Shown here one piece after another: positions 27,601 through 40,181 of a stretch of DNA of 64,000 nucleotides. The DNA comes from Anticarsia gemmatalis. Its lineage: Eukaryota; Arthropoda; Insecta; Lepidoptera; Erebidae. The position numbers and the translations under genes were made by a program. Position 1 is the stretch's first letter. Each line of letters starts with the position of its first letter. The notes beneath the pieces were generated by a model that was not told where the DNA came from, did not search any database, and saw nothing but the letters and a program-made list of their open reading frames with translations. The stretch covers positions 1,364,001-1,428,000 of the forward strand of contig NC_134753.1 in the NCBI RefSeq assembly GCF_050436995.1, read 5' to 3'.

Positions 27601-30600
27601 TGACGCCATGTTGCTTGCGCTTCTTCTTTCTATCGGGTGTTGGTACTGGTCCGAGGGACAAGTCTTCAGCCTCATACCCTCTTTCCTCAGAAATAGACAC
27701 TCCTTCTGATTCCACATAAGAGTCTACAATCTCCTCTTTGACCTCTGGAACTTCTTCAACCACTGGTTCTGGAGATTTGACTTCCACGACCTCTTCAGGT
27801 GTTAAAGGTTCTGGAGTCGGTTCCTTAGGTTCGGGAGTAGGTTCTTTCACTTCAATCGGTGCCTCAAGGATATCTTCTGTAGGCTTAGGAGATTCAACAG
27901 GCGGTGATTTCGGAAGTTCTACATAATGACTAAGAGACGAACTGTCCGTATCTACGACACTCTTATCAGTTTCAATCTCAGTTTCACTAGCAGTTGACGC
28001 CTTCTGCTTCTTCTTCTTTTTACTTCTTCTACTTTCTTTGACAGGCTCTGGTGTTATTTCTTTAGGTACTTCTTTAGCTGCTTCCACTGGTTTAGGCTTT
28101 TCTTCTGTCACTTTGACCATACTTGGTAGAACGACATCAATATCTTTCTTAACCACAATAGGCTCAGCATCAAACTCTTCAACCTTCATATCAACCCTCA
28201 CTTTAGGCTCGGTCTTAGCGTCACGATGTTTAGTCAATGACATAGAAATGTCTACAGTCTGCTGTAATTTATCAGGTTGTGTGGTCACTGATTCAGGTTT
28301 TGGACTCCTAAGATCTGTGTCTTGACGCTCAGAATGAAGCATCATAGTGATGTCATACTTCGGAGCTGGTTTAGGCAGTCCAGAAGCAGATGATCCTGGG
28401 AATTCGGTTGTTTGTGATGGAACATCCTGTTTTTCCGGTTGGTCGAATACTGCTAGTAGTTTATTCACACTATCTGAAGACCCTTGGACTTGAGGCTCAA
28501 ATTGCCTTATATATGATGTTTCAGGCGCAGTAGGAACTTCAGTAATATCAGCCTCAGTGATAACAGTGCCTACTTTCAAAGGTTCAACTTCAATCGTAGA
28601 CTGTATAGGCGCTTTTTCAGTAGTTCTTTCACTGACCGTCTTTTCAGGCTCCGTTAATACAGTTTCAGGTATATCGTACTTATTACCTTCTTGAATGATG
28701 AGTTCTTTTGTTAGTTCCACTACGCCAAATTCAGGTTCTTTGACAGTCACATCGCTGTGTAAGAATGGGAATTCTGTTGTAGGTTGTGATACGAACTGTT
28801 CAGTTATTTCAGTAACTTTACTGAAATCTTTGCTGTCTACTTCAGAAATTGGTTCTTCAGGATTTTGCGGTTCTTCAACCAAAGGTTCCGGTGTCTTTTC
28901 TACAGGTTTTTCTTTGACAACAACATCAATAACTTTGGGTTTCTCAACAGGCTGTATTGGGTCTTCCGGTTTAGTACCAACAATATCTTCTGCCTTAGAA
29001 TCTTTTGGTGATTCTTTGACCGGAGAGTGGATAGTTCCAGCGTGTACGCTTTCCTTCTCCAAAAGTTCTTTAGTCATTTCTAAAATGCTGGTCTGTTTGG
29101 TATCCTTTTGTTCAGGGAATTCAGTTACTAATTCAAATGATAATGTCTGTTGTGGTACGGTGAAGTCTATTGGCTGTTCGGGAGTTTTAGGTTTGACTTC
29201 TGGTTGAGGTATCTCTTTTTCAGTAATTTCAGTCTTTGTGACGTCAATTTGTTCCACAACTTTAGCTGGTTTTTCCGTGACTTTCGAAACTTGGTCAGGA
29301 GATTTCGGTGCTTTAGAAGCTGTGATAGTTTCTTCCACAATTTCTTTAGGTTGTTTTACATCAGCAGGTGTTTCAAACCTCACTTCTTTATGTCTAATCT
29401 CTTTGACTTCAGGTTTGCTCAACTTCAAGTCAATTTGAGCTGTCATTGTGGTCTCCGGAACAAATTCATCTTCTGGTTCCTCAATAACTTCCTCTGTGAC
29501 TCGTTCTTTACCATCAATTATTTCTATTCTCTTAACAATCTTTATACGTTTGGTCTTAACACCTTCAGTAGTGATACTATGAGATAGAGGTTCCTCCTCC
29601 GTGACGTCATCCTCTGGTTCTTCAACAACCTGTTCAGTAACATGCTCTTTACCATCAATGATTTGAACATGTCTTATGACCTTAATACGTTTGATTTGAC
29701 CTTCCGAAGGCATTGTAACATCAATATCATAAGGTTCTTCTACTACTCTTTCAGTCACATGTTCTTTACCATCGACAATTTCTACTTGTTTGATGATCTT
29801 AATACGTTTATGACTTTCAGAAGGTATTTCAGTGATTTGGACATCATCTGGCTCTTCAATCACTTCCTCAGTAATATGTTCTTTGCCATCAATTATTCTT
29901 ATATGTTTGATAATTCTCACACGTTTAGTTGTAACACCAATAGTCTGAACACTCTTTGAAACGATAGTATGGTCTATTTCACTGTCAATGAAGCCTTTGG
30001 TTACATCAACTAATGTTGTATCAATAGGTTCTGTGGGTGTAACTTGAGTCACTTCGGTAACTACTACAGTTTCTGCATCAGGTTTTGTTAGAGGCAGACT
30101 TTCAGTTACCGCAGTTTCTTGAACAAATTCTTTAGTAACTTCAGGTGTTTTAATAAATTCAGTCACTAATTTAGATGGTTCGTCTTTAATAGGTTCTTGT
30201 GATGTAGCTTTAGTATCTTTTTTAGATTTTTTCTTCTTATCTCTCTTAGTGGCATCGTCTTGGATATTAACGGTCAAATCATCTGCTGGCGTTTGTGGCT
30301 TTTGAGCCGGTTTGTGTATAGCAGAGTGTTCTATTTCACCTCCTAAGAAACTCCTTGTGATGTCAATATGAGATGTATCTTTAACTGATTCTGAAGTATC
30401 AGGACTTGGGGTTTCTTTTGATGGTGTAGAAATATCTTCAGTAGGTGGTTTCTTTGATTTTTTGTCCTTCTTTTTATCCTTTTTCTTCTTAGAAGGCGCT
30501 TCTTCCGGTTTTATTGGTGTTACTTTTTCAGCCACTTTAGTTTCAGTAATTACTTCAACTGGAGTTGGTTTTGGTTCTTCTTTAGGAACAGATTTTTCTT

Positions 30601-33600
30601 TTTCTGCTGGTTTTTCTTGTGTAACTGGTTTTTCCTCAACCGTTTTAATTTGTTCGGGTTCCTTAGAAACGTCTTCTTCGGGTTTACCCTTTTGAGGTTG
30701 TTCTTTTATTTGTTCAGGTTCCTTAGGATCTTTCTTGGGTTTACCCTTTTGTTCTTTTACCGGTGAAGCAGGTATTTTAGATACTACAGTGTGATCCATT
30801 TCACTATCAATAAAGCTCTTATGTATATCAATATGTGTAGTATCTTTCTGTCCGTTTGTTTGCGGCACCTCTGTCACTGTCTTAGTTAAGACTTCAGTTA
30901 CAGTAGGCTTGTCAGTTATAATTTCAGTAATTTTAGTTTTAGTAACAGTTATTTCAGGATCAGTAGATTGTACCGTCTGTTGAATCTTCTGTAAAACAAT
31001 TTCTGATTCTTTAGGAATTTCAGGAGTTTGTTTTGCTGTTTCAACCGGTTTTGTGTCTTCAGGAGTCTTAGTGGTAACTGTTATAACTGTTTCAGGTTCC
31101 TTTTCACTATGTTCTGTAATAACTTGTTTTGTGATAACTGTAATGTCGGGACTAGATTTGATAGTCTCAGATGTTTCGACTACTGAAGTCTTCCCGTCCA
31201 CTTCACTGGGTGATTCTTTAGGTACAATAGGTGCTGAACCTTCACTTGTAATCAGATTATTGATCACATCAACAACATTTTCTTTACCAGTAGTTACTGT
31301 TGTGACTTCAGTTGTGATTTTTTCAGTAACAATTGGTCCGAAATCTTCAGATTTTATTGTTTCAGTAACTACAGGTGCCGTAGTAATCGTTTCTTTTACA
31401 ATTTGGACTGATTCTTTGACAGGTTCAGGGACTTTTTCAGGTGATTTTTTGTCTGTTTCTGGTTTCTTAGTTGGTGTAAGCGAGACAGCCGAATGATCAG
31501 CCTCACTGCCTATCAAACTCTTAGTGAAATCTATAACTGACGTATCCTTTGAAGGTACTACAGTTGTTTTAGTATCGGGTCTTAATTTGACGTCAATCTG
31601 AGCTGTCATTGTAGAATCAGGAATAAATTCGCCTTCAGGCTCCTCGACTACCTCTTCAGTCACTCTTTCCTTGCCATCAACGATTTCTACCCTCTTGATA
31701 AGTCTCACACGTTTGGTCTTAACTCCCTCAGTCTGTAGGCTAAGTGGGGCATTGAACTCTGTGACGTCATCAGGTTCTTCAACAACTTGTTCAGTAACAT
31801 GTTCCTTCCCATCAACGATTTGAACATGTCTTATAATCTTAGTACGTTTAGTTTGAATTGTTGGTTGTTCAATAATTTCAATGTCATCTGGTTCTTCTAC
31901 AATTTCCTCTGTAACGTGTTCTTTACCGTCTTTAATGGTTACATGTTTAATAACCCTAATGCGTTTGGTTACGCCCTGGGTTTGGAAGGTTTGGGTTATC
32001 ATAGGTTGTTCTGTAACCTGTACATCATCAGGTTCTTCAATAACCTCTTCAGTCACATGTTCTTTGCCATCCTTTATTTGTATATGTTTGACAATTCTGA
32101 TACGTTTGGTAGTAACTCCACCGGTTTGAATAACCTGTGAGATTTGAGGTTCCTCTTCATCATCAGAGTCTTCGACGACCTGTTCAGAGACATGTTCTTT
32201 GCCATCAATTACTTCTACTTTCCTTATAATTCTTATACGTTTGGTCTTTACTCCTTCTGTTTGAATACTCTGAGATATTTGTGGTTCTTCTTCGATTACC
32301 TCTACATCATCAGGTTCTTCAATCACCTCTTCTGTCACATGTTCTTTACCATCTATTATAGTTATATGTTTGATGATACGTTTTCTAGTTTTTGTGATCT
32401 TTCTTACTACTTTCTGGACGACAGTAGCTACGTTTGTTGATGAAGATTCGAACGTTGAATGAACGGCGCCTTCAGTAGTGTAAATTGTCTGTCCTTCCGG
32501 TATTCTTTCAGTTGTAAACGTAATTCCTTCATGAGGTTCTTGAACAATGTATGTGGTCTCAGGTTCATCACCAGATTTGACCTCAAATGACTCAGTAACA
32601 GTCGTGACAGGTGTAGTTTCTCTCGATTGAGAAGTTCGTACTACAGTTGACTTAGTGACAAATGTTTGAGAACCTTCCTTTTGGATGAATTCTTTCATCA
32701 TTTGATCTAGTTTTTGTGCTTGAGTCATTTCAGGCATGTCCGGTGGTTGACCTCCATCAGGAGAATCACCTGGTTGATCATCAGGCTTATCATCTTTGGG
32801 ACTTGGGCCTTTAGGCTTGTCATCTCTTGGGACATCCTCGTCCTTACGAGGCGGAAGCGCAGGCCTATCGTGTTTCCCACTATCATCATCTTCACCCACT
32901 TCAACCGGGGCATCTCCTCTCTCTTTCACACTGATAGACACCCTCGGTATCTGCTCTTCTAACACTTCCACATCGTCTGGCTCTTCGACTACTTCTTCAG
33001 TCACGTGTTCTTTACCATCGATGATGACTACGCGGCGAATGATACGCCTTCTGGTCTTAACTATTCTCTTTGTGACTTGTTGAACGACGGCTGTGACGCT
33101 TGAGGAAGATGTAGTGACTTGGGTTGGTACTCCACCTTCAACTAGCTGAAGTAAGTCTTCAGGGTTAATGTCTTTATGCATTGTGATGATCGTTTCAGGT
33201 TTAGTCACGAACTCCTGGACAGTGACCTCACCTCCAGGCAACGTAGACGTGACCTGACCCTGAGAAGTCTGGTACTGAATATGTCTCATTCCACCATCTT
33301 CTAACGTAGTAGATGTTCCTCCTTGACTTTCCGTTAAAGCTATCTGAGAGTATGCTTGGTCGAATGGAATATCACGCGACAATATATGAGATTCATGTTG
33401 CTGACTTTGCATCACTTGCTGTCTTGTCACCAGGGTCTTTCTGACCTTCTTTACGATTATCCTCTTTGTACCATCAGCGTCTACCACCACTTCTGTGGTC
33501 GTCTCATCAGGCTCGTACATGACTGTCTCGAACGACTGAGGAAGACTGTGAATGATGTTCAATTCCGAGTCTTTTCTGAATTTGTCGTCTTTGTAATCGG

Positions 33601-36600
33601 CATCAACGAACAATGAATGCTCATCAAGCCTCTGTTCTCTGTGTACCGGTCGAGTAGCGATCTCAATCGTCTCATGACCGTCTGAGATCGTCTGCCTCAC
33701 TTGAATACTTTCCAAGATTTCTTTCTCCATGGAATGTGGTTCACTAGTTTGTACTTCTACTTCCTGTGGCGGAACACAGGTTATGGACTTGTCGTGTGTA
33801 GCGATGATGTCAGGCTGGCAGATGACTGACTTGTCGGACACCGACGGCGGCTCCGACATCAGACTCTTCCCGGTCTGAGTTTCAATCGCTACGGTTTCCT
33901 TCACGACTGGAATTTGGACTGGTTCAGGTTTTTCATGACTAGGTTTACTCTCTTGTACTGTTGGCACTTTCACGCTGTCTTCCGCTGATGGCACTTTAGA
34001 TGGTACTTTTTCAACCACTGGTGACACTTCATGAACTACTTCCTTGACGATTTCTACCTCCCTAGGTGAGACTACTTCCTCAGGCATCGACGTGGAGTCG
34101 ATCGTCCTATCTGTCTGTGAGATGTCGTCTTCAACGACTTCGGGCGCAGATCTTATGTGCAGTAGGACTTGCCTCAACCTCTCTATCTCTATAATGACTA
34201 GATGCTTCGTTTCCTCCAACGCTTTCTGCATAGCATTCAACTTGACTCTCAACGACTGACTAGATTCATCCTCACTTATCACAGTTATCGACTTTAATAT
34301 AATCTCATATTCCTCATACTCTCTGATGTAGCGCTCGTAAATCTCAATATACCTAATAATGTCTTCTTCGACGAGTATTTCCGACTGCACGGTGGTTTCC
34401 TTGAGTCCATTGTTGATGGTCTCAAGCCACCTGTCCAGTTTGGCGAGTTTCTCCTTCTGTTTTTCTATCTCTTTCGCTTGACGCGCCACCTCCACTTTGG
34501 CGTCCTGAAACGGTTACAATTATTGCTTTAGTAGTAATATAATCATATTATTACAAAGTTTTATTTCATAGTAATATCAAGTTTCATACTATTTAAAGTG
34601 GGGAAAAATAAATCCAGTGACTAATATCAAAATCACAGATATTAACAACGATGAAGGAATCGCCAAAATGATATTATGATGAACACGATACACTTAAGCA
34701 GTATTTACTTTATTGCAACTTTGCGGATGATTGTGAACTTAACACAGAACATTTATACATGCTATTATGTTCAACAATGTATTTTCATATTTCAAGAACA
34801 AGAACCTTCACCACCATAAAGCAAGAAAAATAGTAATTGACCCCAATTACTTACTTGAACGATTAAAACTACAATTGTTAAACTAAAAAAAGAAAAATGT
34901 TAGTACCAAGATGCAGCCACTTCTAATAGAAATGTGCATTTACCTTCCTTACCTGGATGATGTGCAGTCCTTCCCGGGCTTGGGTCAGCAGCTTCAAGAT
35001 CCTGGCCTTCATGGACAGGAGTTCCTTCAGCAGCGACTGGACCTCCTGCTCCGAGCGGTACTCCATGACCTTCGATTCCAGCAGCCCGGCCGCTTCTTCG
35101 CACTTGACTAGAACTGTTATACCCTCCTGAAATGTATATAGTATTGAAATTAGTTATGGATAAAGTTAGTTAAAGAGTTGTTTGTAGTGTGTATATGTTG
35201 ACACATAAATTAAAACAAATAGGTAGAGTCCGTTTTATTAACCGACTTCAAAAGGCGGAAGTTCTCAAGTTTTTTTTACCTATCAAGACGACAATTTGAG
35301 TACCTGTTGTACGGACTCTAATATGAATTTTCCCTATACTTATAGATAAATTAGCTACATATACGGTAATAATAAATATCGTTTTGGTTCACGTCTAAAT
35401 TTAAAGATTTACAACAACGCAGATGACGTTTTCAAGCAGAATTTTACTCCTCTCTAAATAAAATAAAAGTATGTTGACGTGTCTCAAATAAATAAACCTA
35501 AGCATTCAAGTCCATGTTCTTAAAAGAAGCAGTACAGAGTACTAGAAAGTATTTTAAAGAAGAAGTAAACCTTCAACGAAATCAAAATCTACAAAATACC
35601 AACATACAACAGAATTCTCATAGAAATTTCCTACACACCATGAGTCAACCTAATAAAAAAGGGCTCGGCAAAAGGTCAGTCAAACTAAAACGATCGTGTG
35701 TTGAGAACATTCAGTCGTTTAACGTAATTTATTACCGGCTTAGTATGAAGGTAAACACGCGCGCGGGCTAAATACGTTTAGTACTTTAAAACGATAACAG
35801 GTGGCGCGAGCCGCGCGAGCACCGTGTCGGTTACAATGAGTATAGACTATTGTAGGTACTGTGGGAATTTTGGATTTAGAGGCTGTAATATAATAGGTAA
35901 AGTGCTATCTGATTGATCTAGATTGTTTTTAGTAACAATAGATTTAGACAAATTGTCAGAACTGCGATAGTAATATCGCAACATAGAATCAGGAGTATTG
36001 TAGTAAACTGCTGTCAATATTAAATACTTTTTATATAAAAACTGCCACATCAAAACGCAGGAATCTTGTAATATAAAGAACTTATAATGATAAAATTATA
36101 CACCATTAGGTATAGACTCCTAATATACAAATGAAACTAAACACAGTTTTCGGATTTCATAATTACTTTAAAAACTATCCTATATGAAATTACTTTGTGC
36201 TATATGGGAATTAAACCCAAAACTCCAAGGTAAATAGCTCACCGGCAAACGACAAGAAACAGACACACGTTAAGGAAAACGTAGATAAAAAACAACCAAA
36301 TCTAAAAACGATGATGCATAACTGAGCCAACAGCTTGAATCAAACATTTGCATTCACACCACTTCTCAGAATCTGTTGACTGTTGACTGCAAATACGAAT
36401 AAAACAAGCTAACATCAACTCGATAAAATTTATAGTTATTTACTTATATATCTTGAAGTTTGTGGTCAATATAGTGTCAACGCTGTTCAAGAAGCCCGAA
36501 GGTCATTAAACAATAAATTTTAAATTTATTTATATTTCGAAAAAAGTGAATATATAAATAAAACAAATATTAAAGATACATATGAAGGAACCTTTGAGAG

Positions 36601-39600
36601 ACTCGGAGCTTAGCTAAGGTAGCAGGCCTGTGTTGCAGGCTTAACTACTTATCTTAATTGACAATTACCAAAACTGAGTTAAGACGAGCCTTAGCAATGA
36701 GACGCTCAGTTCTAATGGTTATAAGCGGACATCCATCTTTAGAATGCCTCCGAGAAAGGCTGCTTAACCCACTAATTGTTTTCCAACCGTTGAGCGCAAC
36801 AGGCTAGAATTTTACGATAAAAATTACCGGTCTTAAAGTGTTGACTAGAATATTACGTAAAAAACCACGACATTGTCATGCTAAAATGCATCTTTAATTA
36901 GCGGAGATAAAAGCAAAGTAAACACGTGATATTGTCTCAAGATAAATCTAAAGATATCCGTGATGTCAGTTGAAAAATATGGCCGTTCAAAATATTATGT
37001 CATGGCTTAATAAAATTGTACCGAAATAAGTATGTTGCGACCCTTGATTGTATCATGTGTAAAAATAATTGAGATGATTTATGATTAACAAATGTTAGAT
37101 TTTGGAAGAACAAACTATTGTTTTAGTAAAATATTTTTGAAGCGAGTTTATTATTGTAGATCTCCGTATACTTTAGTAGAAAAAGGTAGAAAAAAAATAT
37201 TGAAGAATTTGTTTTTTTTTTTACTAGAAACAGTTATTACCTAAAAATACTTTTTAGACCTTATTGACATATAGTAACCTACATTTTTTTAATTACAAAA
37301 GTCTATACCTACGATCTAACCTAATAATTGATGTTATGAAAGTAAGTTTGATTGTCATGTTTTCATCTCAAAACAACTGAACTAATTTTGATAAAAATTC
37401 GCAGAGTAGTGTATTACATATACATTGCTCTACTGTAAAGAATACAATACCTAAGTAATATACAATTATAAGAATTAATTATAACTAAACATCATTCTCA
37501 ATATAGGTACCTCAATTCCCATTAATTACAAGATTTCCTTCAGTTTCATCAGTCATTAAGGTAAATGCTTACAGAATTCATAATATAGATACCTAAATAC
37601 CAAGAACCCAGGATGTTGTTCAATTTAAATAGAACATTGTGATAATTTATAATTAAACAAGTGAATGACACACGTTATATAAATGTAACTCATTGCATTG
37701 TAAAAAATCTGATTCATAATTATTTACTCATTTATATGGAAATTGTGAATGACGACAAAAGCATTACATTGCAAACAGGTAAAAGCTTCATAACTTTTTA
37801 ACTTTCGCGTTGCATTTTTGATTAATAATAGAATACGGGAATGAACGCGAACACACATTTTACCTTGGAATGCCAATTAACGTATCTAACCTATAACTAT
37901 AACTTATCTTAACGTATCTAAGCGAAATTTTAATATTTTACTTCCTACGAATTCACCACATATTTTCTCCTACGGTAGGTACTATCGTGTCATAATATCG
38001 AGAACTAGCTGACCCGCGCAACTTCGCTTGCGTCACATAAGAGAGAACGGGTCAAAATTTTCCCCGTTTTTGTAACATTTTTCGTTGCTACTCCGCTCCT
38101 ATTAGTCGTAGCGTGATGATATATAGCCTATAGCCTTCCTCGATAAATGGGCTATCTAACACTGAAAGAATTTTTCAAATCGGACCAGTAGTTTCTGAGA
38201 TTAGCGCGTTCAAACAAACAAACAAACAAACAAACTCTTCAGCTTTATAATATTAGTATAGATTAGAACTTAAAATAATTATATGTCAAAAATAGTTTTT
38301 GAAAGATACGCTAGGGGCAAAATTACTGGACAAAATTTCGATAGCTAGTTATTGAGTGAATTAAATTTTGCTTCACTACCTCAATTCTCTACCACTATCT
38401 TCTGCCGACAACTGGCTAGCTAGCTATCGAGAAATTTTTGAAAAAAAAATTATCAGCGCCTCTATCGGGCTTCGTAGGAACTATTTTGGCAGTTTTAAAT
38501 GTCAAGATCGAGATACTCGTTAGTACCGACTGTAGACCATTGCGCTACATCAATACCTTCTTACTGCATTTATGAGTAGACAAGGATCATAGTTCACGTT
38601 CATTTTAAATGACGTCACATACTTTCAAGAACTTAACAATCTTATATTGAATTATTTTTGCAGTAGGAATACAAATCAGTGATTCAATTCCCGTGCTAGG
38701 ACATTTGAAAGACGTAGCCTATGCGATCATCATTGCAATGATTCATAATCCTATTTCCTAATATTTATTTTATACGCGTAGAGTCGTTAAGACTATAACG
38801 ACAGCCATCTTAGAAACATATAAAATTAATGGGTAGTTAAAAGTGAATTATTTAACGAAGAGCCAATTGGTGTGTAATATTTTGGTGGTGGTCTTTTGAA
38901 ACGAATAATGATTAAGTACAGCTACGAGCAATAATATGTGCACACTGTCACATACTAGATCTCATATTTATCAATGAAAAAGGTTTCTTGAGTTAAAAAA
39001 TATGTTACTTTTATTGAATTTTATTTTTTAAAGATTAAGCATCTGAGTTTTAACACCTTTAATCTAATGTAATACGACAAAACATTACTAATTCCCGTAT
39101 TCTATGATATAAAAACTAATCCAAGCTTACGCGACTTATAATGGGAAGGCTGGATGAAAATTATGTAAGCTTTAAAACGGCAACATCTCCAAATAAATAT
39201 GATTAAATAATCTTCAAAATTAGCAATGATGCAAAATCATCACCACTTAAAATGGACCAATTCCTAATTTCATGCGTGATCTAAGCCGATCCGCGATCAT
39301 TGCTAAAAGCAATCAGCTGATCAATGATCTCATGGTTGAAACGATCTCGATATCTCGTACCCATCAAAATGATATATGGTATAATAACAAGCTTACCACA
39401 TGCCGTAATGACGCAAGATATGCACCGCATATGTGGATTCATGTATAACAATGCTAAGCTAATTTTACAGTTTGAGAAGATTTTAACTGAGAGCTTGGAA
39501 CATCTATGGTGTAAGATTGGGGTCTATATTTTACAGAGCATATAGGTTATTATTTAAAAGTATGATTGCATCGTCTATACGGATAAAGATGGGAGGATCG

Positions 39601-40140
39601 AGGGAGAGCTTAAACTAGCTGAAATGGCTTTACTAAAGGCTTTTTTTATTTCCGTCAGATGACAAATTCTAGAAATAATTTTGACGTTTTTTTACAGGTT
39701 ATTTGATTTGACAATATTTGTTACAAACGACATTATTTTTGCTTCAATAGAGAAGACTGTATAAGAATGAAGTCTAAACTAGAATATCAAAAGTTAAAAG
39801 AACGTATGAAATACCTAAAGCCAAAGGATTTTAATAACTAAATTTAAACTGGAATATGAAGATGTATCATTTGAATAGGAAGGAAAATACATATTTCAAT
39901 ATTTTAAGCACAAAACCTACGGAATGTTTGACGGTTTTCCCGTTGTTTATTGTTTTAGTAAATTACAACAATATATCTTTCAACTGACACACATACATTT
40001 TGAATTAAAATAGACAACATGTCGGAATTTTTTGTAAGTAAATTACCTGTAATTAGATACACAGTAGGCTAATTTAAGGATAAATTATATTATGTGCTCC
40101 TTTTTATGTATAACTGTTATATCTGTTGGTGAACCGAAAA

Positions 40141-40181
<41 letters not shown>

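Noticed and set aside
26190..27719. Several plus-strand Ser/Gly/Thr-rich open frames
   Set aside because: They mirror the repetitive Glu/Pro/Thr codons of the minus-strand exon, so long antisense frames are expected.
28695..29587. Plus-strand frames of 145-170 codons
   Set aside because: Antisense to the DGKEH and spacer region; composition follows from the real frame.
29430..33080. CRISPR-like or satellite array suggested by regular repeats
   Set aside because: The repeats are conserved as protein, vary at synonymous positions, and lie in an open coding frame.
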